IMG/VR virus record: IMGVR_UViG_3300025508_000043
Coordinates: 1 to 42,666 of that record
Origin: a virus
Strand: one strand, 5' to 3'
DNA length: 42,666 nucleotides
This document shows, piece after piece, positions 12,097 through 19,503 of the stretch; the first letter of the stretch is position 1, and each line of letters opens with the position of its first letter. The translations under genes and the position numbers were made by a program. Below the pieces are notes generated by a model that was given only the letters and a program-made list of their open reading frames with translations, ran no database searches and was not told where the DNA came from.

Positions 12097-12177
12097 TGGC
12101 GGAAAGCAAAAGGTGAAAACTTGCGGGGATTTACGATTGTGCGAGGGCCCGTGGGCTAAATAGATTTGGTTTTAGTA

Positions 12178-12205
12178 GGAAGGGGGGAGTGTAGGGGGAG
12201 GGGGG
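12178..12205 (+). other. G-tract cluster with G-quadruplex potential
   Basis: Runs of 2, 6, 5 and 6 G (12178-12179, 12182-12187, 12194-12198, 12200-12205) occur within 28 bases in an otherwise A/T-rich genome. Four tracts allow a two-layer G-quadruplex in single-stranded form. It lies in the divergent control region. Confidence 0.5.
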
Positions 12206-12240
12206 CAACACAGTACCTATATATTTATAACATTTTTTTA

Positions 12241-12286
12241 TGTGACATTAGGTAGCTAAGTATTAGAGTAGCAGGCTAGTGTCACA
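12241..12286. repeat. Imperfect inverted repeat, 11-base arms
   Basis: TGTGACATTAG (12241-12251) and CTAGTGTCACA (12276-12286) are complementary at 10 of 11 positions with a 24-base spacer. Several T follow the right arm. It could be an operator pair or a transcript hairpin between the control region and the first rightward gene. Confidence 0.5.
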
Positions 12287-12347
12287 CTTTTGATAAATAT
12301 ACATGTGGTTTTGTAAATTACTTATTTACCATGTAATCATACTTAGT

Positions 12348-12578
12348 ATGAGAAATAACCCACTACCGGGACTTTGTAAGAAGTCACCAATAAGAAAAAA
12401 CGAAGACATTGATACAACTTGGGCTGACAAAGTTTATGACCCACAGAAAGTAGATGAACATTTGATAAAAAAGGGTTATCACACTGAAGGAAATTTAAGA
12501 GGAAAAAAAGACACAACTCCTACTGCTGGAAATAACGTAAATTTGGGTAGTCAAATGATAAACACAGAACTTACCTAG
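12348..12578 (+). CDS. Small basic late protein, 76 aa
   Basis: I start at ATG 12348 (MRNNPLPGLCKKSPIRKNED). A frame open from 12303 adds 15 hydrophobic residues unlike its relatives. The product is polar, Lys/Asp/Asn-rich and probably unstructured. The N-terminus 'NPLPG....SPIRK' loosely recalls the short basic N-termini of other late proteins here. First rightward gene; followed after 3 bases by the next gene. Confidence 0.6.
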   Translation: MRNNPLPGLCKKSPIRKNEDIDTTWADKVYDPQKVDEHLIKKGYHTEGNLRGKKDTTPTAGNNVNLGSQMINTELT

Positions 12579-12581
12579 TAC

Positions 12582-12827
12582 ATGCAAAAGCTCACACCAA
12601 CAGCTAGACGTATGAAGGCTATTCGTGATAAACGGGCAGCTATGACAGCAAGTAGACGTAAGAAGAAGGCTGAGAATCAAAGAAAGAGAAGAGCTGCTAT
12701 AAAAGCAGGTAAAAATATAGAAGGAAAAGATTATGATCACAAGGATCGTAAATTTAAAACAATTAAAGCTAATCGCGGAAACGACGGTAAAGGAACCAAA
12801 AGAGAGGCATCGGCTAAATATCAATAA
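12582..12827 (+). CDS. Highly basic conserved-type phage protein, 81 aa
   Basis: 81 residues starting MQKLTPTARRMKAIRDKRAA, then a run of Lys/Arg (SRRKKKAENQRKRRAAIKAG), the segment GKDYDHKDRKF and a C-terminal NRGNDGKGTKRE. I recall this 'LTPTARRMKAIRDKxA ... GxDYDH ... NRGNxGxGTKxE' layout from uncultured marine phages, without known function. Its charge suggests binding to DNA or RNA, perhaps packaged DNA. Located at the start of the late cluster. Confidence 0.75.
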   Translation: MQKLTPTARRMKAIRDKRAAMTASRRKKKAENQRKRRAAIKAGKNIEGKDYDHKDRKFKTIKANRGNDGKGTKREASAKYQ

Positions 12828-12842
12828 TAAAAACATAAAATT

Positions 12843-13262
12843 ATGTCAAGACCATTTAAAATGAAAAACTCAGCACTTAGAATGAGTGTTAAATCAGGAT
12901 CTCCAATGCAATCAAATTACGCTTCGCCAGTAAAAGCGATGCCATCATACGTAGATAATAAGTTGGTGTCGGATAGTGATGCTGATTTGCAGGAAGAAAA
13001 GAACGAAATGATCAATACGGGAAAAATTAAAGGTGAAACAAAGGAAGTAACAAGAAAAGGCCCGTCTGCAAGAAAGAAAATTCTAAAGGATGTAAAAAAG
13101 AAAGGAGGTCCAAATGCAAAACCTGATGCTATTGACAACTTGATGCTTAAGGAAGCGGACGAATATACTAGTAACCCAGAAAATAGAGATGAACTAACAA
13201 AAGCTTGGTATTTGAACAATCCGGGTTACAAATTAGTAGATGGAAAGAAAGTGAAAAAATAG
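12843..13262 (+). CDS. Late protein with PFKMK N-terminus, 139 aa
   Basis: 139 residues starting MSRPFKMKNSALRMSVKSGS, followed by several SP motifs (SPMQ, SPVK) and a lysine-rich middle (KEVTRKGPSARKKILKDVKK). The C-terminal half may be helical, including the segment AWYLNNPGYKLVDGKKVKK. The opening is nearly the same as that of the 17610-17954 product and similar to others in the late region. Probably a minor virion or assembly protein; function unknown. Confidence 0.7.
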   Translation: MSRPFKMKNSALRMSVKSGSPMQSNYASPVKAMPSYVDNKLVSDSDADLQEEKNEMINTGKIKGETKEVTRKGPSARKKILKDVKKKGGPNAKPDAIDNLMLKEADEYTSNPENRDELTKAWYLNNPGYKLVDGKKVKK

Positions 13263-13308
13263 GGAAACACCCTAAACCAAGTCAATATTAACCAAAAAAA
13301 CCAAAAAA

Positions 13309-13599
13309 ATGACTTATTTATACTATAAGACCAGTTCAACTGGCACAATTAAACCGAATGAAACAACAATTAAACATTGGAAACACCTCTCTGAGAAGAA
13401 AAACTGGAGAATAACCCAATTACCTAACGGATTTTACCAAACAGAATGCAAAAACCCTGATAAAGAGGATGAATGGCAAGATGTTACGCGTAGAGAAACA
13501 ATAGAAGGTGCGGAAACCGCCATAAATGGTAGTGTTAAGCACTTTACAGACAAACTAGAAGCAACAAAGGGACCAAAAGTAGTTAAAACCTTTGAATAA
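13309..13599 (+). CDS. Hypothetical late protein, 96 aa
   Basis: 96 residues starting MTYLYYKTSSTGTIKPNETT. Tryptophan- and threonine-rich with a central NWRITQLPNGFYQTECKNPD. No domain recognised and no shared N-terminal tag. Preceded by an A-rich leader without Shine-Dalgarno. Confidence 0.7.
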   Translation: MTYLYYKTSSTGTIKPNETTIKHWKHLSEKKNWRITQLPNGFYQTECKNPDKEDEWQDVTRRETIEGAETAINGSVKHFTDKLEATKGPKVVKTFE

Positions 13600-13616
13600 T
13601 TAATAAAAATAAAAAA

Positions 13617-14087
13617 ATGGCATTTAAAATGAAGGGGTTTCCTAAACACGAAGGTATATCCCCAATGAAAGCAACACTAGATAAGGGTGGAGGTCAAGGT
13701 GGTAAGAAGACTAAATACAAGAACACTACCACTTATAAAAACGATGACAACACTACAGCTGAAACAAATACATCTAAAAAGAGTTTAGTTCAGAAGATTT
13801 TTGGAGGTAAAACTAATAAAACAACAACTACCTCACGTGGTGCGGAAGATGTTGACTTTACTAGATCATCAGAGAAAACTAGAGAAGATAAAAAAGGTAG
13901 AACTAGAAAGAAAGTAACAGTGGATTCAGAAGGTAAAAAGACTGTAACTAGATATAAAAAAGACGGCTCAGTAAAAAGTACTAAAGTTAAAAAAGGAAAG
14001 CACAAAGTGAAGGGCAATCGTGGTGCTGAGAAAGATGCTATTAGAACTGCTGACGCAAAAAGTAACAACGTTTACACGGGTGACTAA
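13617..14087 (+). CDS. Lys/Thr-rich late protein with FKMKGFP N-terminus, 156 aa
   Basis: 156 residues starting MAFKMKGFPKHEGISPMKAT. The rest is low-complexity Lys/Thr/Asp/Gly: KKTKYKNTTTYKNDDNTT, then repeated short beta-like units (TVDSEGKKTVTRYKKDGSVK). It is highly basic and probably disordered. The N-terminal tag resembles those of 12843, 17363 and 17610 products. A role with nucleic acid or inside the capsid is a guess. Confidence 0.7.
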   Translation: MAFKMKGFPKHEGISPMKATLDKGGGQGGKKTKYKNTTTYKNDDNTTAETNTSKKSLVQKIFGGKTNKTTTTSRGAEDVDFTRSSEKTREDKKGRTRKKVTVDSEGKKTVTRYKKDGSVKSTKVKKGKHKVKGNRGAEKDAIRTADAKSNNVYTGD

Positions 14088-14127
14088 AGAAGTAAGAAGC
14101 ACAATCTAATCAAATTTAATTTAATAC

Positions 14128-15696
14128 ATGGAATACAATCAACCAAGCGAGATTGTCAAAGACGTAAACTTTGGCGATAACGCAAATAGTAAAATAGTAG
14201 CTGGTGTTGAAAAACTAGCTAAAGCAGTAAAATCAACCCTTGGAGCATCTGGAAAGTGCGTTATATACGAAGACGCCAGAGGACTTCCGGTCATAACAAA
14301 AGACGGAGTAACAGTAGCAGAATCTGTTGTCTTATTTGACCCGGTTGAAAATATGGGTGCAACCCTTATTAAAGAAGCTGCTAGAAATACAGTGAGAGAA
14401 GCAGGTGACGGTACTACTACAGCTACCGTCCTTGCTGAATCACTATTAAAAGAAGTTAGCAAGAGTGAAGCTAACACAAGAGAAATTAAAGACGGGATTA
14501 AATCCGGTCTTAAGAAGGTAAACGATTACCTAGATAAGATTTCTGTCAAGATCGAAGGCGATATGCTCGAATCTGTTAGTTCAATAAGTTGCAATAATGA
14601 TGCGGAACTAGGTGAGATTATAGCGGAAGCTTATACTAAAGTAGGTAAAGATGGTGTGGTATTAATGGAAGAGTCTCCAACTGAAGAGACATACGTCGAG
14701 GTAGTTGACGGTGTTCAAATCGACTCAGGACTCACATCCCCACATTTCGTTACTGATAAGGACAAGCAGATAGCTGAGCTTGATAACCCATTAGTATTAA
14801 TAGTATCTTCAGAAATACCTAACATAAGAAAAATACAAACAGTATTAGAGCATGTTATAAAAACTAAACGTTCTTTACTGATCGTCGCCCCTGTAGAACA
14901 ACAGGTTAAAGCTGCACTTCTTATGAATAAGGTAAAAGGTAATATTAAAGTAAACATCGTTGACTTACCAGGCTTTGGTCCTACTAAAGATGATACTGTT
15001 GCGGATCTTGCTTTTTTAGTTGGGGCAACCGTCATAAATGAGCAGTTGGGTGATGATTTAGATCTTATAGATATAAATTGCTTAGGTGAAGCTTACTCAG
15101 CAATAACTGACGATAAGAATACAGTTCTTACTATAGAAACTCCAGAAGACGAATTAGAAGAAAGAATTAAAAGTATACAGAAGTTAATAGATAAAGAGGA
15201 CAAAAACCCGTTTATACAAAAGAAACACAGACAAAGACTAGCTATGCTGTCAGGATCTGTTGGAATGGTTAAAGTAGGTGCTGATTCAAAGGTAGAGCTT
15301 AAAGAAAAGAAAGATAGGATAGAAGATGCTATTTACGCTACAAAAGCTGCTCTGAAAGAAGGTATTGTACCAGGTGGTGGAGTTGCACTGTTAAACGCAT
15401 CTCAAAAAATCCCCGCTAAAGCGGTAGGTGAAAAGATACTACTAAAAGCTATTCAAGCTCCTTTCTATACTGTACTTGATAATGCTGGCATCCATTTAAT
15501 GGAAGGCACTGAAGATCACGAAGGTTACGGTATAGATGTGGTAACTGGTGAAAGAGCTACAATGATATCAGCTGGTATTATAGATCCAGTACTTGTAACC
15601 AAGTCCGCACTTAAAAATGCAGTGAGTGTAGTATCAACAATTATATCTGCAGATTGTGTAATTTCAAATATGAGAATGAATGAAAGCAATCAATAG
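14128..15696 (+). CDS. groEL: Phage-encoded chaperonin GroEL (Cpn60)
   Basis: 522 residues. Conserved GroEL elements in order: ITKDGVTVAESV near 52, GDGTTTATVLAES near 88-100 (nucleotide binding), apical-domain segment VDGVQIDSGLTSPHFVTD near 190, LPGFGPTKDD near 275, KEKKDRIEDAIYATKAALKE near 393 (catalytic Asp), GIVPGGGVALL near 414, GIDVVTGE and IIDPVLVTKSALKNAVSV near the end. The equatorial, intermediate and apical domains are all present. It is about 25 residues shorter than E. coli GroEL and lacks the Gly-Gly-Met tail. It probably folds capsid or tail proteins together with the adjacent GroES, whose gene it overlaps by 17 bases. Confidence 0.93.
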   Translation: MEYNQPSEIVKDVNFGDNANSKIVAGVEKLAKAVKSTLGASGKCVIYEDARGLPVITKDGVTVAESVVLFDPVENMGATLIKEAARNTVREAGDGTTTATVLAESLLKEVSKSEANTREIKDGIKSGLKKVNDYLDKISVKIEGDMLESVSSISCNNDAELGEIIAEAYTKVGKDGVVLMEESPTEETYVEVVDGVQIDSGLTSPHFVTDKDKQIAELDNPLVLIVSSEIPNIRKIQTVLEHVIKTKRSLLIVAPVEQQVKAALLMNKVKGNIKVNIVDLPGFGPTKDDTVADLAFLVGATVINEQLGDDLDLIDINCLGEAYSAITDDKNTVLTIETPEDELEERIKSIQKLIDKEDKNPFIQKKHRQRLAMLSGSVGMVKVGADSKVELKEKKDRIEDAIYATKAALKEGIVPGGGVALLNASQKIPAKAVGEKILLKAIQAPFYTVLDNAGIHLMEGTEDHEGYGIDVVTGERATMISAGIIDPVLVTKSALKNAVSVVSTIISADCVISNMRMNESNQ

Positions 15697-15937
15697 ATAT
15701 ATTATAGTAGACAGAATAAAGACAGAGCCTAAAAAGGTTGCTGGTCTTATAATGACGGATGATACAGATGTAGACAACCGTTATATAAAAGCAAAAATAA
15801 TATCGTGTGGTAATCTTGTAGAAGGTTTAAAAGATGGTGATACGATATATTATGATAAACATGCTGGACACGACATATCATGGAAAGATGTACTTTACCG
15901 GGTCATTCGTGATGGTGACGTAGTTCTAGTAGATTAA
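15680..15937 (+). CDS. groES: Phage-encoded co-chaperonin GroES (Cpn10)
   Basis: 85 residues, starting MKAINRYIIVDRIKTEPKKV. The mobile-loop region at about residues 15-33 keeps a hydrophobic AGLIM like the GGIVL of E. coli GroES, the part that docks to GroEL. IISCGNLVEGLKDGDTIYYDKH matches the 'v...G.......vk.GD.V.y....g' barrel strand pattern, and YRVIRDGDVVLVD matches the C-terminal 'y.i....ilai'. It is slightly shorter than host GroES (97). The roof loop is reduced. Translationally coupled to the GroEL gene. Confidence 0.85.
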   Translation: MKAINRYIIVDRIKTEPKKVAGLIMTDDTDVDNRYIKAKIISCGNLVEGLKDGDTIYYDKHAGHDISWKDVLYRVIRDGDVVLVD

Positions 15938-15972
15938 CCTAAACCTTAAACCTAAAACCTAAAACTTAAAAC
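15937..15972 (+). repeat. Short tandem repeat (CCTAAAA-type) in a gene leader
   Basis: Five imperfect 6-7-base units (CCTAAA, CCTTAAA, CCTAAAA, CCTAAAA, CTTAAAA) follow the GroES stop codon directly and are followed by a purine-rich leader to the next ATG. No terminator hairpin is seen here. Confidence 0.5.
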
Positions 15973-16007
15973 AACAAACAAATTAATAATTAAAAAAAAC
16001 AAAAAAA

Positions 16008-16445
16008 ATGAAAAAATTTTTAGTATTTCACGCTTCAGCTGTAGACGGTTCTACAGTCAGTGAGCATGCTTCTGGTACAAATGTAGATATGGGTGTTTTT
16101 TTAGCTGATGACGTAAAGTCTATAATGGCTAAAAATGGCGGTATTGAAATATGTATAGAAGAAACAGGTAAGTTTAATCAAAACGCTACTAGTGCCAATA
16201 CTGCTGGCGCAGGTGGTAATGACGAAGTAAATACTCTAGCTAACGTTCTTGTTACTTTAGCTGTTGTAAACGCTAGCGTTCCGACTGTTATGAAAGATAT
16301 TTGTAGAGCTATAAATACAGGACCGCACACTGATGGTGTTATTTTGTTTGACGCTGTAAACAGCGTTTTTCCAGGAGACGTAGCTAATGTAACTGGAATA
16401 ACTATAGCTAGACCAACATTTAACGTTGTACTTGGTACATCATAA
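16008..16445 (+). CDS. Hypothetical late protein, possibly structural, 145 aa
   Basis: 145 residues starting MKKFLVFHASAVDGSTVSEH. Rich in Ala, Val, Thr and Asn with beta-like strands (VNTLANVLVTLAVVNASVPT, then VTGITIARPTFNVVLG). No charged clusters, no signal peptide. Composition like that of capsid-surface or spike proteins, but no family is recognised. Well expressed context: strong A-rich leader directly before ATG. Confidence 0.7.
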   Translation: MKKFLVFHASAVDGSTVSEHASGTNVDMGVFLADDVKSIMAKNGGIEICIEETGKFNQNATSANTAGAGGNDEVNTLANVLVTLAVVNASVPTVMKDICRAINTGPHTDGVILFDAVNSVFPGDVANVTGITIARPTFNVVLGTS

Positions 16446-16448
16446 TAG

Positions 16449-16889
16449 TTGAGACTAACCGCGCAGGATCTGCGTGACATGAATATCCTTAAGTATTACA
16501 GGCTCACTAGAAAGTGGGTCTGTAAAACTTACGGGTTAAAAGATGCAGATTTAGAATTATTAATTTATTTAGATTGTAAAGGAAGATTTACACGAAACGA
16601 TTTTATCAACGGGGTTTATACATACTCATGGGATAAAAACAGATGGGAGAGATTAAAACGAGAAGGTTGGATCGAAACCTGGAGACACAGGAATAGAACT
16701 ACAATTAAGTACTCAGTATTTAAAACTTCATGGAAATGCTCTCAAATGATTAGTAGGATATATAGAATCCTATTAGGTGAGGAAGACTTACCCACTTCAG
16801 AGAGAAGTGTATTTTATAAGAATAAATCATATACAGATAAAGTTTACAATAAAGCTATAGATGATATGATTAAAGATAAAGATAGATAA
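16449..16889 (+). CDS. MarR-like winged-helix protein, 146 aa
   Basis: 146 residues from TTG at 16449; ATG at 16480 lies in another frame, so TTG is the best in-frame start near the previous stop. The layout YGLKDADLELLIYLDCKGRF, then NRWERLKREGWIETWRHRNR and TTIKYSVFKTS resembles a MarR winged helix: helix, recognition helix, and a beta wing ending in basic residues. MarR-like proteins occur in structural regions of marine phages, so it may regulate late genes or be a packaging-associated protein. Its stop overlaps the next ATG. Confidence 0.65.
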   Translation: MRLTAQDLRDMNILKYYRLTRKWVCKTYGLKDADLELLIYLDCKGRFTRNDFINGVYTYSWDKNRWERLKREGWIETWRHRNRTTIKYSVFKTSWKCSQMISRIYRILLGEEDLPTSERSVFYKNKSYTDKVYNKAIDDMIKDKDR

Positions 16890-17344
16890 TGCCAAACTTC
16901 AAAAAAAGCGGTGGATTCAAATTAGGAGCAGAGAGGGGAAATTATGCTATTAAGGGTGAGGTTAAAACAAAAATGCGTTTTGGTAAGAACTCTGGAGGTG
17001 AAGGTTCTGTACCTGGAACCCCGGTTATTAGAGTACCATTAGCAGAAGGTATAATGGGTGAAGCTAATATGGATGGAAGTATTTTCGTTAACGAGTTACT
17101 TGATCCTAATAGTGAGGAGTACAGAAAAGTTATAAATCACGAAATGAGGCACGCTACTGATATGAGGATTGGTAAACTAGCTTACGCTGACGATCACATC
17201 ATGTATAACGGTGAGAGGTTTGAAAGAGCTAACATAAATGGTGTTGACGCTATAAAGGTGGATGGAGAATGGAAAGAAGCCGGTAGTCATGGCTTTCCAT
17301 GGGAGGTAGACGCAAATAATGGTAACAAAAACGGAGAAGGATAA
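16889..17344 (+). CDS. Small HExxH-type metallopeptidase-like late protein, 151 aa
   Basis: 151 residues. The N-terminus MPNFKKSGGFKLGAERGNYA is basic. At about residues 88-92 VINHEMRHATDMRIGKLAY contains H-E-M-R-H, a match to the zinc-binding HExxH motif, with a downstream GFPWEVDAN whose Glu could be a third ligand as in gluzincins. A 50-residue insert with conserved-looking YGDD-like segments lies between. The protein is far shorter than typical peptidases, so it may be a minimal catalytic unit. Possible targets, such as capsid proteins or cell wall, are not indicated by sequence. Confidence 0.6.
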   Translation: MPNFKKSGGFKLGAERGNYAIKGEVKTKMRFGKNSGGEGSVPGTPVIRVPLAEGIMGEANMDGSIFVNELLDPNSEEYRKVINHEMRHATDMRIGKLAYADDHIMYNGERFERANINGVDAIKVDGEWKEAGSHGFPWEVDANNGNKNGEG

Positions 17345-17362
17345 TTAAAAAAAAATAACAAT

Positions 17363-17608
17363 ATGGCATTTAAAATGAGGGGCTTCAGCCCATTTACAAA
17401 AAAACAAGATACAGACCCAAGAAAATCTCCAGAAGCAAGGAAAAAAGCTGCAAAAGAGATCAAGGAGTTAGAAAATAGACCTGATTATAAAAGAAATGAA
17501 CTCTTAGGAACCATAAGTGACATTAAGTTTGGTGCTGAAGGTAGATCATTAACAGATAGCGAGAAGAAGCAAATAGCAAATCTTCAGGCTCAAATTGCTG
17601 CATTATAG
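17363..17608 (+). CDS. Late protein with FKMRGF N-terminus, 81 aa
   Basis: 81 residues starting MAFKMRGFSPFTKKQDTDPR. After the tag it forms a charged helical hairpin (SPEARKKAAKEIKELENR, then SDSEKKQIANLQAQIAAL as coiled coil). Probably a small coiled-coil virion or assembly protein. Followed closely by another gene with the same kind of N-terminus. Confidence 0.7.
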   Translation: MAFKMRGFSPFTKKQDTDPRKSPEARKKAAKEIKELENRPDYKRNELLGTISDIKFGAEGRSLTDSEKKQIANLQAQIAAL

Positions 17609-17609
17609 T

Positions 17610-17954
17610 ATGAGTAGACCATTTAAACTAAAAAAAGGTAAAGATTTAAAAGATTTTTTTAAATCAGCAACTAAAACACCTAATCCAACAACGAAGGCTG
17701 TTAGGAAGAAACTTGATAAAAAAGAAGATCAAGTGATAGAAAGTATGTCTAACGCTAGAGATAATAACTTTGATGGTCACATGGAAATGGAGATCAATAA
17801 AAGTAAAAATTACGAAAAATACAGCGATTTAGAAAAGCACGACGATGATCGTCTACGCCTAAAACCATCTTTTCCCGCAACGCCTGAGGGTAGTAGACAA
17901 AGAAGTGATGCCGAAAAAGCTCAAGAAGCGAAAGAAGACGCAGAAGGTAAATAA
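17610..17954 (+). CDS. Late protein with PFKLK N-terminus, 114 aa
   Basis: I start at ATG 17610 (MSRPFKLKKGKDLKDFFKSA), one base after the preceding stop. A start five codons earlier at 17595 would hide the shared N-terminal motif. The remainder is charged and helical (KAVRKKLDKKEDQVIESM) with an acidic C-terminus. Very similar in its first eight residues to the 12843-13262 product. The stop overlaps the holin start (TAATG). Confidence 0.7.
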   Translation: MSRPFKLKKGKDLKDFFKSATKTPNPTTKAVRKKLDKKEDQVIESMSNARDNNFDGHMEMEINKSKNYEKYSDLEKHDDDRLRLKPSFPATPEGSRQRSDAEKAQEAKEDAEGK

Positions 17955-18346
17955 TGAGTATTCTAACTAAAATATTTTCTAGTGGCGCAACTGAACTTGT
18001 TAAGGGTGTTGGTGGTATTATAGACAACTTGCATACGTCCAAAGAAGAAAAACTTGCTGCTGAGCTTAAAATCAAGCAACTTATAAGTGACTATGAAATA
18101 GAGATGGAGAAGAATATAACTTCTCGTTGGGAGGCAGATTTAAAATCAGATTCATGGCTTAGTAAAAATGTGAGGCCAATGGTCTTAATATTTTTAATAG
18201 TATGCACCATGCTATTGATATTTATTGATGCTGGTGCAATAAAATTTAATGTAAAAGATTCTTATGTAGATCTTTTACAATTAGTATTAATAACTGTGAT
18301 CGGCGCTTATTTTGGTGGACGATCATTAGAAAAAGTAAAAAAATAA
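17954..18346 (+). CDS. Holin, 3TM/GTA-type family
   Basis: 130 residues. An amphipathic N-terminal half (residues 1-65) is followed by SDSWLSKNVRPMVLIFLIVC, the hallmark 'D..S...l.r..RP.l' entry to the membrane segments of the 3TM holin family (GTA_holin_3TM type). Two hydrophobic spans are evident at about 74-95 and 104-122, and a basic tail follows (GGRSLEKVKK). Holins permeabilise the inner membrane for lysis. No endolysin gene is recognisable next to it in this window, which leaves the partner elsewhere. Confidence 0.75.
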   Translation: MSILTKIFSSGATELVKGVGGIIDNLHTSKEEKLAAELKIKQLISDYEIEMEKNITSRWEADLKSDSWLSKNVRPMVLIFLIVCTMLLIFIDAGAIKFNVKDSYVDLLQLVLITVIGAYFGGRSLEKVKK

Positions 18347-18350
18347 AATT

Positions 18351-18779
18351 ATGGGAATAAATTCAACAGATGTAGCGTATGGCTTTGGACAAATGGGTAG
18401 TGGACATATAAAAGCTGCCGCTACAGATTTAATGCCTCCAGCAGGTTCGGTTATAGTAGCTATTACAATGCTTGATGATGTTTCGTTTGCGGTTTTAACA
18501 GCAGACACACATCTTAATGGCGCTAACGTAGCAGCTAAACAAGGTGGTGATGGTACTGCTTATTTTGGAACTGGAGCACAAGTGTTAGCCAATGGTATTG
18601 ACGCTGATAATACAGACACTGCAGAAAGTGTTGCTGTAGCTACTGGTGTTGTATTTCCTAAAGGATTAACTATATATGGTAGATGGACTAGTGTTTCGCT
18701 AAACGCTGATTCAACGCACGGGGTTATTTGTTATTACGGACCAGCGCACGTAGGAGCTGCTGTACCAGCCATATCATAA
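18351..18779 (+). CDS. Hypothetical late structural-type protein, 142 aa
   Basis: 142 residues starting MGINSTDVAYGFGQMGSGHI. Gly/Ala/Thr/Val-rich beta protein (AVATGVVFPKGLTIYGRWTS) with a hydrophobic neutral profile typical of tail or decoration proteins. No family recognised. Its stop overlaps the next start by one base (TAATG). Confidence 0.7.
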   Translation: MGINSTDVAYGFGQMGSGHIKAAATDLMPPAGSVIVAITMLDDVSFAVLTADTHLNGANVAAKQGGDGTAYFGTGAQVLANGIDADNTDTAESVAVATGVVFPKGLTIYGRWTSVSLNADSTHGVICYYGPAHVGAAVPAIS

Positions 18780-19474
18780 TGTTAGGATTAGGAAATAGCG
18801 TAAGTGCGAGTCAATATCCAGGAGGGGAGTGGTTACCATCTAACGAAGGCACTTTAGAAGCTTGGTATAGATTTGATACGGGTGTTACTATAACAGAATC
18901 TGATGGTGTTTCAACTTGGGCTGATAGTTCTTCTAATAGTTTTGCTATGCGACAAGGTGATACTGGAGAGCAACCGACTTTTGCAAGTGGGGTGTTAACT
19001 TTCGACCCTACTTCAGATACTCAAAACTTACAGTCTAGTTCTTCTATAGAGCTTGATGGAACGTTTGTTTTAGCTTTTAGAATAGATCCAGCGGCAAACA
19101 GTGTTGTTGTGATGGGGTCTAACAGCGCTGCTAACGAAATGATTAAGCTTCAATCAGCATCTGTAATTAGAGTAAAAAACGATAGCACAGCAAGTGACTA
19201 CACTCTTGAAACCGGGCACGATACTAAAGATAATGCTTATTGGGTTATATCAAGAAATAGCAGCAACGAGATGTCTGTGCATAAAGACGGAGTTCTTCAA
19301 GATGCTGCAAAAACAAATTCTGGAACGTTTGATATAAACTCTTTAGGTGTTAGAAGAACAGATTTAAACCCATACAGTGGTACAATGAAAGAGGTGGTTA
19401 TTTTTAAAGGCGTAGCAGATGCAAAAATAGAGGCTTTAAGATTAAACTTACAAGATAGATTATCTGGATTATAA
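18779..19474 (+). CDS. LamG/concanavalin A-like domain protein, 231 aa
   Basis: I start at ATG 18779 (MLGLGNSVSASQYPGGEWLP). An open frame reaching to 18728 lies over the end of the previous gene and looks unlike it. The body reads as a LamG or concanavalin-type jelly roll: TLEAWYRFDTGVTITESDGV, then STWADSS, FVLAFRIDP, VMGSNSAANEMIKLQSASV and a C-terminal MKEVVIFKGV. Such domains bind carbohydrate, so a host-surface or virion-surface role is likely. Not secreted. Confidence 0.7.
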   Translation: MLGLGNSVSASQYPGGEWLPSNEGTLEAWYRFDTGVTITESDGVSTWADSSSNSFAMRQGDTGEQPTFASGVLTFDPTSDTQNLQSSSSIELDGTFVLAFRIDPAANSVVVMGSNSAANEMIKLQSASVIRVKNDSTASDYTLETGHDTKDNAYWVISRNSSNEMSVHKDGVLQDAAKTNSGTFDINSLGVRRTDLNPYSGTMKEVVIFKGVADAKIEALRLNLQDRLSGL

Positions 19475-19503
19475 AACAATTAAATTAACTTAAATTAAAT
19501 AAA

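Larger units (their letters stand above)
11997..12347. other. Divergent intergenic control region, candidate replication origin
   Basis: About 350 bases separate the leftward and rightward gene sets. From left to right it holds element P7 facing left, an isolated GGATAATAT facing right, a GC-rich patch with GAGGGCCCGTGGGC, a G-tract cluster, an inverted repeat and an A/T-rich leader. Transcription diverges here and base composition changes sharply. Such regions often hold phage promoters and origins; origin function is inference only. Confidence 0.55.

Noticed and set aside
12100-12160. Rho-independent terminator in the GGGCCC-rich patch
   Set aside because: A short palindrome (GGGCCC) is present but the flanking stem is imperfect and no T-run follows.
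12303-12347. Upstream extension of the first late gene (start at 12303)
   Set aside because: The extra 15 residues are hydrophobic and unlike other late proteins; ATG at 12348 gives the expected polar N-terminus.
14139-15035. Minus-strand frames within the groEL gene
   Set aside because: They are antisense shadows of a strong chaperonin reading frame and have repetitive Ser/Val/Thr-rich translations.
18728-18778. Upstream extension of the LamG-like gene
   Set aside because: It reads over the end of the preceding gene in another frame and gives a Cys/Arg-rich tract; the TAATG junction at 18779 is the usual arrangement.
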